Below are positions 1 through 13,053 of a DNA stretch of 64,000 nt, in pieces (position 1 is the stretch's first letter; every line of letters begins with the position of its first letter). Location of the stretch: the NCBI GenBank assembly GCA_947623455.1, contig OX392536.1, positions 13,697,282-13,761,281 on the forward strand. The letters run 5' to 3'. The position numbers and the translations under genes are program-made. The notes beneath the pieces were generated by a model. It searched no databases, was not told where the DNA came from, and saw nothing but the letters and a program-made list of their open reading frames with translations. This DNA is from Mimachlamys varia. Lineage: Eukaryota > Mollusca > Bivalvia > Pectinida > Pectinidae.

Positions 1-693
1 TACCAATTATCGTAACGTTCTTCGTGATTACAACATGGCTGTTTGGATGTTCTTTAACCAACATATAAAATTATACAATGTGTGTACATATGTATGTATA
101 AATTATACAATGTACAGTGTATGTATGTGTAAGTTATATAATGTATGTATGTATAAATTATTAGCTCATCAGTTATATACCACCTACCTTATTCAGATAA
201 CCAGTGTATCTTAAAGTCATAAAATATTATTAAGTTTCATGTTTTTCTTAAAAGCAAGTTAGCTTAATTATCATCATAATATTCGATTCTGCAAGCTTTT
301 TTAGGTTCTTGTGCCTATTTTTATTATGCCAGATTTTATTGAATGAGCCATAAATAAGTTTTTCGACAATACCAAGGTCTATTCAAATTCATCAACACTG
401 AACATCTTCCCGATATAAACGCTTACTATCAGGCTGATATATACCATGTATATCATATTTCGTTCCTTATACCAATAGCGGGGCGCAGGGATATATAATG
501 TCACGCTTTTCGGCTCCTGTTTTTAAACAGAATGTTGTCACTATTTAGTATTTACAAACTTTTTAAGGTTGTCCTTGTTTACATGTACATACTTTTGTAT
601 ACATAAAGTTGTCCTTGTTTACATTTTTTGTTTTAAATAGAACTCAGACTCTATTTACATAGACTTTTCTTTAAATACTATGTTGTCATTAAT
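1..693. other. AT-rich spacer with small imperfect repeats
   Basis: No gene is supported here. Positions 61-165 hold about three imperfect copies of an AT-rich motif containing 'atgtatgtataaatta'. A second small direct repeat, 'gttgtccttgtttacat', appears near 568 and again near 607. I see no long open frame, splice-like exon or RNA gene. Confidence 0.6.
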
Positions 694-1110
694 TGCATAT
701 TGTTTAAAACAGTATGTTATCACGGTTAAAACAGTATGTTATCACGGTTAAAACAGTATGTTATCACGGTTAAAACAGTATGTTATCACGGTTAAAACAG
801 TATGTTATCACGGTTAACATAATGTTTAAAACAGTATGTTATCACGGTTAACATATTGTTTAAAACAGTATGTTATCACGGTTAAAACAGTATGTTATCA
901 CGGTTAAAACAGTATGTTATCACGGTTAACATATTGTTTAAAACAGTATGTTTTCACGGTTAACATATTGTTTAAAACAGTATGTTATCACGGTTAACAT
1001 ACTGTTTAAAACAGTATGTTATCACGGTTAACATATTATTTAAAACAGTATGTTATCACGGTTAACATATTATTTAAAACAGTATGTTATCACGGTTAAC
1101 ATATTATTTC
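694..1110. repeat. Minisatellite with alternating 22-bp and 34-bp units
   Basis: The core 'cagtatgttatcacggtta' occurs 14 times. Successive copies are spaced either 22 or 34 bp apart; the longer spacing carries a 12-bp insert containing 'acatattgtttaa'. In the long units the insert makes the unit self-complementary. At 995-1007 and 1009-1021 the two 13-bp arms are perfect inverted repeats around one central base, and the other long units have the same fold with a mismatch. The array could therefore extrude hairpins. No coding role is evident. Confidence 0.95.
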
Positions 1111-1746
1111 AAAAAAGAATATTGTCTCTGTATATACTAAATATAAAAGATATTGCCAGCATGAAGATGAATGTATTATACATGTATATACTGTAGTTGT
1201 TGCCTAATTTTCTTTACCTAAAATCGAAAAGATATGTACGTGCTTAAGATTTCGCTACCTTAAATCAATGGTTAAAAAAGTTACCGCCAGTTGACATTAA
1301 CTCCCCCCAATCTGTTGTACATAAACAACCATTTAGCTTCAATTTGAGAAGGGAGACTACCAGTCCCGCGGTGATAAGACATTTAACGCCTTTTCAAGCT
1401 ATGGAGATTTACAGAGTCCTTTAAAATCAATAATGCAAATATCATGTCACCCACCCCCCGAATATACACCAGGCGGATAACCTCATTCTAACACCCAGTA
1501 AGCTAGCCAAACATGTCGATATTTTCGTATCGATATCTTAAAAGTCTGGGAAACGCCTTAGTTGTACACATCACACCACGACAGATTACATCTTGAAAAC
1601 TCAATCCAACGAATATAGTTAATGTATAACCATATACGAACACTCTTACGATGGCTGTGGACAGTAAGGGTTAGAGGACACGTCTTTCTAATTATGACTT
1701 TTACCTATTCACAAAGTAGACCAGACAAAAATCCATAACATTTTCA
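1111..1746. other. Unique spacer, nothing recognised
   Basis: Ordinary AT-rich sequence between the first minisatellite and SINE copy 1. I see no open frame of note, no RNA gene and no clear repeat. Confidence 0.5.
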
Positions 1747-2026
1747 AAAGAGTTATTTGGGTGGTCGGGTGGTGCAGTGGATAGCGCACTTGCCTTTCAC
1801 CAAGGCGGCCGGGGTTTGACTCCCCGACCGGACGTGAAAAGGTATGGGTCACCTGCCTAACCACGTGGGTTTTCTCCGGGTACTCCGGTTTCCTCCCACA
1901 GTAAGACCCCTCACGCGCTAACATCCGGGCCAACAAGAGTGATTAATATAAGTTGTATACCTTGTTTCATAATTGTTGAAAAATAAATAAAGTTGATATA
2001 TTTATTATATTTATAAAGAGTTATTT
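1747..2026 (+). mobile_element. tRNA-derived SINE, copy 1, with 12-bp target-site duplication
   Basis: The element body is 1759-2014. The head is tRNA-like: 1770-1780 (tggtgcagtgg) fits a Pol III A box and 1813-1823 (ggtttgactcc) fits a B box (consensus GGTTCGANTCC, one change). A body with the motif 'ctccgggtactccggtttc' follows, then an A/T-rich tail with 'aaataaataaag'. The 12-bp sequence 'aaagagttattt' flanks both sides (1747-1758 and 2015-2026), the mark of target-primed insertion. SINEs carry no protein and rely on a partner LINE. The shared central motif resembles conserved cores of widespread metazoan SINEs, but I cannot name the family. The 3' duplication sits about 9 bp from the next satellite. 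Confidence 0.9.
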
Positions 2027-2034
2027 ACTTTTTG

Positions 2035-5000
2035 TACAAGTGTGAGAGACAATACATAATTACACTGACAGATGTGAGAGACAATACATGATTGAAATGA
2101 CAGGTGTGAGAGACAAAACATAATTACACTGACAGGTGTGATACACGTTACATAGTTAAACTGACAGGTGTGATACACGTTACGTAGTTACACTGACAGG
2201 TGTGAGAGACAAAAAATAATTACAATGACAGGTGTGATACACGTTACATGATTACACTGAGATGTGAGAGACGATACATAATTACACTGACAGGTGTGAC
2301 ACACATTACATGATTACACTGACAGATGTGACACACGTTACATAGTTACACTGACAGGTGTGACACACGTTACATAGTTACACTGAAAGGTGTGACACAC
2401 GTTACATAGTTACACTGACAGATGTGAGAGACGATACATAAGTACACTGACAGGTGTGACACACGTTATATAGTTACACTGACAGATGTGACACACGTTA
2501 CATAGTAACATTGACAGGTGTGACACACGTTCCATGATTACACTGACAGGTGTGACACACGTTACATAGTTACACTGACAGATGTGAGAGACGATACATA
2601 ATTACACTGACAGGTGTGACACACGTTACATGATTAAACTGACAGGTGTGATACACGTTACATAGTTACACTGACAGGTGTGACACACGTTACATAGTTA
2701 CACTTAGAGGTGTGATACACGTTACATAGTTACACTGACAGGTGTGACACACGTTACATAGTTACACTGACAGGTGTGGAACACGTTACATGATTACACT
2801 GACAGGTGTGACACACGTTAGACAGTTACACTGACAGATGTGACACACGTTACATGAATACACTGACAGGTGTGACACACGTTACATAGTTACACTGACA
2901 GATGTGACACACGTTACACAGTTACACTGACCGATGTGACACACGTTACATAGTTACACTGACAGGTATGACACACGTTACAAAGTAACACTGACAGGTG
3001 TGACACACGTTACTTGATTACACTGATAGGTGTGACACACGTTACATGATTACACTGACAAGTGTGACACACGTTACATAGTTACACTGACAGATGTGAA
3101 AGACGATACATAATTATACTGAGAGGTGTGAGAGACGATACATAATTATACTGAGAGATGTGAGAGACGATACATAATTATACTGAGAGATGTGAGAGAC
3201 GATACATAATTATACTGAGAGATGTGAGAGACGATACATAATTATACTGAGAGATGTGAGAGACGATACATAATTATACTGAGAGATGTGAGAGACGATA
3301 CATAATTATACTGAGAGATGTGGGAGACGATACATGATTACACTGACAGGTGTGATACACGTTACATAGTTACACTGACAGGTGTGACACACGTTACATA
3401 GTTACACTGACAAGTGTGACACACGTTACATAGTTACACTGACAGATGTGAAAGACGATACATAATTATACTGAGAGGTGTGAGAGACGATACATAATTA
3501 TACTGAGAGATGTGAGAGACGATACATAATTATACTGAGAGATGTGAGAGACGATACATAATTATACTGAGAAATGTGAGAGACGATACATAATTATACT
3601 GAGAGATGTGAGAGACGATACATAATTATACTGAGAGATGTGGGAGACGATACATGATTACACTCACAGGTGTGATACACGTTACATAGTTACACTGACA
3701 TGTGTGATACACGTTACATTGTTACACTGACAGATGTGAGAGACGATACATAATTATACTGACAGGTGTGACACACGTAACATGATTACACTGACAGGTG
3801 TGACACACGTTACATAGTTACACTGACAGGTGTAACACACGTTACATAGTTACACTGACGGATGTGAGAGACGATACATAATTACACTGACAGGTGTGAC
3901 ACACGTAACATAGTTACACTGACAGATGTGACACACGTTACATAGTTACACTGACAGGTGTGACACACGTGACATAGTTACACTGACAGGTGTGACACAC
4001 GTTACATGGTTACACTGACAGGTGTGACACACGTTACATGATTACACTGACAGGTGTGACACACGTTACATAGTTACACTGACAGATGTGACACACGTTA
4101 CATAGTAACATTGACAGGTGTGACACACATTACATGATTACACTGACAGGTGTGACACACGTTACACAGTTACACTGACAGGTGTGACACACGTTATATG
4201 ATTACACCGACAGGTGTGATACACGTTACATAGTTACACTGACAGATGTGACACAAGTTACATGATTACACTGACAGGTGTGACACACATTACATGATTA
4301 CACTGACAGATGTGACACACGTTTCATGATTACACTGACAGGTGTGACACACGTCGTTTCATAGTTACACTGACAGATGTGACACACGTTACACAGTTAC
4401 ACTGACCGATGTGACACACGTTACATAGTTACACTGACAGGTGTGACACACGTTACAAAGTAACACTGACAGGTGTGACACACGTTACTTGATTACACTG
4501 CCAGGTGTAACACACGTTACATAGTTACACTGACAGGTGTGATACACGTTACATAGTTACACTGACAGGTGTGACACACGTTACATAGTTACACTGACAA
4601 GTGTGACACACGTTACATAGTTACACTGACAGATGTGAAAGACGATACATAATTATACTGAGAGATGTGAGAGACGATACATAATTATACTGATAGATGT
4701 GAGAGACGATACATAATTATACTGAGAGATGTGAGAGACGATACATAATTATACTGAGAGATGTGAGAGACGATACATAATTATACTGAGAAATGTGAGA
4801 GACGATACATAATTATACTGACAGATGTGAGAGACGATACATAATTATACTGAGAAATGTGAGAGACGATACATAATTATACTGAGAGATGTGAGAGACG
4901 ATACATAATTATACTGAGAGATGTGAGAGACGATACATAATTACACTGACAGGTGTGATACACGTTACATAGTTACACTGACAGGTGTGATACACGTTAC

Positions 5001-8000
5001 ATAGTTACACTGACAGGTGTGACACACGTTACATAGTTACACTGACAGGTGTGACACACGTTACATAGTTACACTGACAGGTGTGACACACGTTACATAG
5101 TTACACTGACAGGTGTGACACACGTTACATGATTACACTGACAGGTGTGACACACGTTACATAGTTACACTGACAGGTGTAACACACGTTACATAGTTAC
5201 ACTGACAGGTGTGACACACGTTACATGATTACACTGACAGGTGTGACACACGTTACATAGTTACACTGACAAGTGTGACACACGTTACATAGTTACACTG
5301 ACAGATGTGAAAGACGATACATAATTATACTGAGAGGTGTGAGAGACGATACATAATTATACTGAGAGATGTGAGAGACGATACATAATTATACTGAGAG
5401 ATGTGAGAGACGATACATAATTATACTGAGAAATGTGAGAGACGATACATAATTATACTGAGAGATGTGAGAGACGATACATAATTATACTGAGAGATGT
5501 GGGAGACGATACATGATTACACTGACAGGTGTGATACACGTTACATAGTTACACTGACATGTGTGATACACGTTACATTGTTACACTGACAGATGTGAGA
5601 GACGATACATAATTATACTGACAGGTGTGACACACGTAACATGATTACACTGACAGGTGTGACACACGTTACATAGTTACACTGACAGGTGTAACACACG
5701 TTACATAGTTACACTGACGGATGTGAGAGACGTTACATAGTTACACTGACAGGTGTGACACACGTTACATAGTTACACTGACAGGTGTGACACACGTTAC
5801 ATGATTACACTGACAGGTGTGACACACGTTACATAGTTACACTGACAGGTGTGACACACGTTACATAGTTACACTGACAGGTGTGACACACGTTACATGG
5901 TTACACTGACAGGTGTGACACACGTTACATGATTACACTGACAGGTGTGACACACGTTACATAGTTACACTGACAGATGTGACACACGTTACATAGTAAC
6001 ATTGACAGGTGTGACACACATTACATGATTACACTGACAGGTGTGACACACGTTACACAGTTACACTGACAGGTGTGACACACGTTATATGATTACACCG
6101 ACAGGTGTGATACACGTTACATAGTTACACTGACAGATGTTACACAAGTTACATGATTACACTGACAGGTGTGACACACATTACATGATTACACTGACAG
6201 ATGTGACACACGTTTCATGATTACACTGACAGGTGTGACACCCGTCGTTACATAGTTACACTGACAGATGTGACACACGTTACACAGTTACACTGACCGA
6301 TGTGACACACGTTACATAGTTACACTGACAGGTGTGACACACGTTACAAAGTAACACTGACAGGTGTGACACACGTTACTTGATTACACTGCCAGGTGTA
6401 ACACACGTTACATAGTTACACTGACAGGTGTGATACACGTTACATAGTTACACTGACAGTTGTGACACACGTTACATAGTTACACTGACAAGTGTGACAC
6501 ACGTTACATAGTTACACTGACAGATGTGAAAGACGATACATAATTATACTGAGAGATGTGAGAGACGATACATAATTATACTGAGAGATGTGAGAGACGA
6601 TACATAATTATACTGAGAGATGTGAGAGACGATACATAATTATACTGAGAAATGTGAGAGACGATACATAATTATACTGAGAGATGTGAGAGACGATACA
6701 TAATTATACTGAGAGATGTGAGAGACGATACATAATTACACTGACAGGTGTGATACACGTTACATAGTTACACTGACAGGTGTGATACACGTTACATATT
6801 TACACTGACAGGTGTGACACACGTTACATAGTTACACTGACAGGTGTGACACACGTTACATAGTTACACTGACAGGTGTGACACACGTTACATAGTTACA
6901 CTGACAGGTGTGACACACGTTACATGATTACACTGACAGGTGTGACACACGTTACATAGTTACACTGACAGGTGTGACACACGTTACATAGTTACACTGA
7001 CAGGTGTGACACACGTTACATAGTTACACTGACAGGTGTGACACACATTACATGATTACACTGACAGATGTGATACACGTTACATAGATACACTGACAGA
7101 TGTGACACACGTTTCATGATTACACTGACAGGTGTGACACACGTCGTTACATAGTTACACTGACCGATGTGACACACGTTACACAGTTACACTGACCGAT
7201 GTGACACACGTTACATAGTTACACTGACAGGCGTGACACACGTTACAAAGTAACACTGACAGGTGTGACACACGTTACTTGATTACACTGCCAGGTGTAA
7301 CACACGTTACATAGTTACACTGACAGGTGTGATACACGTTACATAGTTACACTGACAGGTGTGACACACGTTACATAGTTACACTGACAAGTGTGACACA
7401 CGTTACATAGTTACACTGACAGATGTGAAAGACGATACATAATTATACTGAGAGATGTGAGAGACGATACATAATTATACTGAGAGATGTGAGAGACGAT
7501 ACATAATTATACTGAGAGATGTGAGAGACGATACATAATTATACTGACAGATGTGAGAGACGATACATAATTATACTGAGAAATGTGAGAGACGATACAT
7601 AATTATACTGAGAGATGTGAGAGACGATACATAATTATACTGAGAGATGTGAGAGACGATACATAATTACACTGACAGGTGTGACACACGTTACATAGTT
7701 ACACTGACAGGTATGACACACGTTCCATGATTAAACTGACAGATGTGACACACGTTACATGATTACACTGACAGGTGTGACACACGTTACATAGTTACAC
7801 TGACAGGTGTGACACACGTTACAAAGTAACACTGACAGGTGTGACACACGTTACATGATTACACTGACAGGTGTGATACACGTTACATAGTTACACTGAC
7901 AGATGTGACACACGTTACATGATTACATTTACAGGTGTGACACACATTACATAGTTACACTGACAGATGTGACACACGTTACATGATTACACTGACAGGT

Positions 8001-11000
8001 GTGACACACGTTACATAGTTACACTGACAGGTGTGACACACGTTACAAAGTAACACTGACAAGTGTGACACACGTTACATAGTTACACTGACAGATGTGA
8101 CACACGTTACATAGTTACACTGACAGGTGTGACACACGTTACATGATTACACTGACAGGTGTGATACACGTTACATAGTTACACTGACAGATGTGACACA
8201 CGTTACATGATTACACTGACAGGTGTGACACACGTTACACAGTTACACTGACAGATGTGACACACGTTACTTGATTACACTGACAGGTGTGATACACGTT
8301 ACATAGTTACACTGACCGATGTGACACACGTTATATAGTTACACTGACAGGTGTGACACACGTTAAATGTAACACTGACAGGTGTGACACACGTTACTTG
8401 ATTACACTGACAGGTGTGACACACGTTACATAGTAACACTGACAGGTGTGACACACGTTACATAGTTACACTGACAGGTATGACACACGTTACCAAGTAA
8501 CACTGACAGGTGTGACACACGTTACATAGTTACACTGACAGATGTGACACTCGTTACATAGTTACACTGACAGGTGTGACACACGTTACAAAGTAACACT
8601 GACAGGTGTGACACACGTTACTTGATTACACTGACAGATGTGACACACCTTACATAGTTACACTGACATGTGTGATACACGTTACATAGTTACACTGACA
8701 GGTGTGACACACGTTACATAGTTACACTGACAAGTGTGACACACGTTACATAGTTACACTGACAGATGTGAAAGACGATACATAATTTTACTGAGAGATG
8801 TGAGAGACGATACATAATTATACTGAGAGATGTGAGAGACGATACATAATTATACTGAGAGATGTGACACACGTTACATAGTAACATTGACAGGTGTGAC
8901 ACACGTTCCATGATTACACTGACAGGTGTGACACACGTTACATAGTTACACTGACAGATGTGAGAGACGATACATAATTACACTGACAGGTGTGACACAC
9001 ATTACATGATTAAACTGACAGGTGTGATACACGTAACAAAGTTACACTGACAGGTGTGACACACGTTACATAGTTACACTTACAGGTTTGATACCCGTTA
9101 AATAGTTACACTGACAGGTGTGACACACGTTACATAGTTACACTGACAGGTGTGGCACACGTTACATGATTACACTGACAGGTGTGACACACGTTAGACA
9201 GTTACACTGACAGATGTGACACACGTTACATTAATACACTGACAGGTGTGACACACGTTACATAGTTACACTGACAGATGTGACACACGTTACACAGTTA
9301 CACTGACCGATGTGACACACGTTACATAGTTACACTGACAGGTATGACACACGTTACAAAGTAACACTGACAGGTGTGACACACGTTACTTGATTACACT
9401 GATAGGTGTGACACACGTTAAATAGTTACACTGACAGGTGTGATACACGTTACATAGTTACACTGACAGGTGTGACACACGTTACATAGTTACACTGACA
9501 AGTGTGACACACGTTACATAGTTACACTGACAGTTGTGAAAGACGATACATAATTATACTGAGAGGTGTGAGAGACGATACATAATTATACTGAGAGATG
9601 TGAGAGACGATACATAATTATACTGAGAAATGTGAGAGACGATACATAATTATACTGAGAGATGTGAGAGACGATACATAATTATACTGAGAGATGTGGG
9701 AGACGATACATGATTACACTGACAGGTGTGATACACGTTACATAGTTACACTGACATGTGTGATACACGTTACATTGTTACACTGACAGATGTGAGAGAC
9801 GATACATAATTACACTGACAGGTGTGACACACGTAACATAGTTACACTGACAGATGTGACACACGTTACATAGTTACACTGACAGGTGTGACACACGTTA
9901 CATAGTTACACTGACAGGTGTGACACCCGTTACATAGTTACACTGACAGGTGTGACACACGTTACATGATTACACTGACAGGTGTGACACACGTTACATA
10001 GTAACACTGACAGGTGTGACACACGTTACATAGTTACACTGACAGGTGTGACACACGTTACAAAGTAACACTGACAGGTGTGACACACGTTACATAGTTA
10101 CACTGACAGATGTGACACACGTTACATAGTTACACTGACAGGTGTGACACACGTTACAAAGTAACACTGACAGGTGTGACACACGTTACTTGATTACACT
10201 GACAGATGTGACACACCTTACATAGTTACACTGACATGTGTGATACACGTTACATAGTTACACTGACAGGTGTGACACACATTACATGATTACACTAACA
10301 GGTGTGACACACGTTACACATTTACACTGACAGGTGTGACACACGTTACATGATTACACTGACAGGTGCGATACACGTTACATAGTTACACTGACAGATG
10401 TGACACACGTTACATGATTACATTGACAGGTGTGACACACATTACATAGTTACACTGACAGATGTGACACACGTTACATGATTACACTGACCGATGTGAC
10501 ACACGTTACATAGTTACACTGACAAGTGTGACACACGTTACAAAGTAACACTGACAGGTGTGACACACGTTACATAGTTACACTGACAGATGTGACACAC
10601 GTTAAATAGTTACACTGACAGGTGTGACACACGTTACATGATTACACTGACAGTTGTGATACACATTACATAGTTACACTGACAGATGTGACACACGTTA
10701 CATGATTACATTGACAGGTGTGACACACATTACATAGTTTCACTGACAGATGTGACACACGTTACACAGTTACACTGACCGATGTGACACACGTTACATA
10801 GTTAAACTGACAGGTGTGACACACGTTAAAATTAACACTGACAGGTGTGACACACGTTACTTGATTACACTGACAGGTGTGACACACGTTACATAGTAAC
10901 ACTGACAGGTGTGACACACGTTACATAGTTACACTGACCGATGTGACACACGTTACATAGTTACACTGACAGGTGTGACACACGTTAAAAGTAACACTGA

Positions 11001-12018
11001 CAGGTGTGACACACGTTACTTGATTACACTGACAGGTGTGACACACGTTACATAGTAACACTGACAGGTGTGACACACGTTACATAGTTACACTGACAGG
11101 TGTGACACACGTTACCAAGTAACACTGACAGGTGTGACACACGTTACATAGTTACACTGACAGGTGTGACACACGTTACAAAGTAACACTGACAGGTGTG
11201 ACACACTTTACTTGATTACACTGACAGATGTGACACACCTTACATAGTTACACTGACATGTGTGATACACGTTACATAGTTACACTGACAGGTGTGACAC
11301 ACGTTACATAGTTACACTGACAAGTGTGACACACGTTACATAGTTACACTGACAGATGTGAAAGACGATACATAATTATACTGAGAGATGTGAGAGACGA
11401 TACATAATTATACTGAGAGATGTGAGAGACGATACATAATTATACTGAGAGATGTGAGAGACGATACATAATTATACTGAGAGATGTGACAGACGATACA
11501 TAATTATACTGACAGATGTGAGAGACGATACATAAGTATACTGAGAAATGTGAGAGACGATACATAATTATACTGAGAGATGTGAGAGACGATACATAAT
11601 TATACTGAGAGATGTGAGAGACGATACATAATTACACTGACAGGTGTGATACACGTTACATAGTTACACTGACATGTGTGATACACGATACATAATTATA
11701 TTGAGAGATGTGAGAGACGATACATAATTACACTGACAGGTGTGACACACGTTACATGATTACACTGACAGGTGTGACACACGTTACATGATTACACTGA
11801 CAGGTGTGACACACGTTACACAGTTACACTGACAGGTGTGACACACGTTACATAGTTACACTGACAGATATGACACACGTTACATGATTACACTGACAGA
11901 TGTGAGAGACGATACATAATTACACTGACAGATTTGAGAGACGATACATAATTACACTGACAGATGTGAGAGACGATACATAATTACACTGACAGGTGTG
12001 AGAGACGATACATCATTA
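2035..12018. repeat. 10-kb satellite of 32-bp units (about 310 copies), two unit types
   Basis: The unit is 32 bp. Type A contains 'caggtgtgacacacgttac' plus 'atagttacact'. Type B contains 'gagatgtgagagacgatac' plus 'ataattatact'. Most of the array is type A. Runs of about 3-9 type B units recur, nearly always entered through one junction containing 'gatgtgaaagacgatac' (starts near 3092, 3443, 4631, 5302, 6522, 7421, 8763, 9532 and 11353). This shows higher-order organisation rather than simple slippage. Stops are frequent and no long frame exists, so the array is non-coding. The left edge abuts SINE copy 1. Confidence 0.97.
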
Positions 12019-12134
12019 GTTTAAACTTTCTTTTATTCAGGCATTACAAAACATATATAGTTACGTAATTGGATGTACAAAATAGGAAATAGAAACACGT
12101 GTCTCAGACACTTATGTAAATCTATCACCTTGAA
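12019..12134 (-). mobile_element. 116-bp insertion in the satellite, possible truncated retroelement 3' end
   Basis: Satellite periodicity stops at 12018 and resumes at 12135. The flanks 12006-12018 and 12135-12147 are the same 13-bp stretch with one mismatch, so the array restarts 13 bp back, as expected for a target-site duplication. On the minus strand the insert ends in a 'tgaataaaag' segment containing AATAAA, so it may be a 5'-truncated retroposed 3' end. The duplicated bases also belong to the array unit, so duplication by array slippage is not excluded. Confidence 0.45.
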
Positions 12135-12201
12135 CGATACATTATTACACTGAGAGGTGTGAGAGACGATACATAATTACACTAACAGGTGTGAGAGAGA
12201 T
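12135..12201. repeat. Terminal units of the 32-bp satellite
   Basis: About two further type B-like units follow the 116-bp insertion before the array ends at about 12201 in unique sequence. Confidence 0.85.
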
Positions 12202-13006
12202 GGTATTGTACGGTATCAAAAAACTTCGCTGCCATTAAAGGATTTCGGCCACGATTTTTCAGAATTTCATATTTCAATCTCATTTGATACGTGTAGTGAC
12301 CTATACCCCGTCTCCCTCGGTGTTGGGAAAATAGACAGGCTAGGTGACGCCCCATTGATATCAGCCTAGTGAATATGCATATTTTGACCGGGATTCTGTC
12401 AACGGCAACGGTGAGCGCGGTCAGTAGTTGGATGGGTTACCGCCTGCACGTTACATTTTGTGGCAGCGTACACAGGCACTTGTGGTCAGGAGAAGAACAT
12501 CTCTATATAGATAATATAGCGAAATGTGAATAATTAAAATAAAATATAAAAACAAATTTCCCAATTGTCTTTTAATGTTATTAATCACCTAAAACCATAA
12601 TGAAAATAATTGCCAAATTTCAACTTGATGCGTCAGGCGGTTAAATTTCACTAAAAATCGACTATCAGACACTTAAGAAGAGAGAAGGTATGCAACTCCG
12701 TGGCAGAAAATACATCGACCACGTTACAAAATGGTCAAAAAACTTACTTTCCGTTCATACTAGAGAAAAACGAACAGCTTCCACCCAACCCCTATATATT
12801 TCACTTTCTAAAAAGCTATTATGATCCAACCCCCGAAATCTTCGATATAGGAATTACTTGTGACGGAAGTCACTGCTAAAGAGATGTTCCGAACAACAGT
12901 AGACTTACGGAAAACCCAGAAAGGTCTCGATGTTCGTGTTTGCGCCAAAATATAAACATCGTTTTTGCGTCAAGTTAAAAACTTTTGTTTTAAATAATCT
13001 CAGACA
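12202..13006. other. Unique spacer containing a 5S-like fragment
   Basis: No open frame or exon set is recognisable. The only element I can identify is the 5S-rRNA-like segment at 12419-12446, listed separately. The rest is AT-rich unique sequence. Confidence 0.5.
12419..12446 (+). pseudogene. 5S rRNA-like fragment (3' internal control region)
   Basis: The 28 bases resemble the conserved 3' half of animal 5S rRNA around the C box (motif 'ttggatgggt' then 'accgcctg'), with about two differences from the usual form. The 5' half and the closing stem of a full 5S gene are not visible, and the downstream sequence diverges at once. It is best read as a 5S-derived relic, for instance part of a 5S-headed retroposon, not a working gene. 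The comparison is from memory of the family consensus, not a search. Confidence 0.45.
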
Positions 13007-13053
13007 ATGGCAGGATCGGATTTCACTACCAAACACCTAACGATGGTTTCATG
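13007..13053 (+). CDS. Weak candidate first coding exon ending at a GTAAGT donor
   Basis: An ATG at 13007 has A at -3 and G at +4, a favourable start context. Fifteen codons read without a stop (beginning MAGSDFTTKHL) up to an exact consensus splice donor, GTAAGT, at 13054-13059. I could not find a convincing downstream exon within this spacer, and the short peptide matches no family I know. A stretch this short could arise by chance. Listed so it can be tested against transcripts. Confidence 0.15.

Noticed and set aside
1759..1832. A genuine tRNA gene
   Set aside because: The A and B boxes are present, but the anticodon arm pairs poorly, the same head recurs in other copies joined to the same body and tail, and the copy has a target-site duplication. 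A SINE explains all of this.
1709..1936. Minus-strand 75-codon frame over SINE copy 1
   Set aside because: It is an antisense reading of the tRNA-like head of the SINE, a common false gene call.
2035..12018. CRISPR array (regular 32-bp repeats)
   Set aside because: There are no unique spacers between the repeats, the units are directly head to tail, and the sequence context is eukaryotic.
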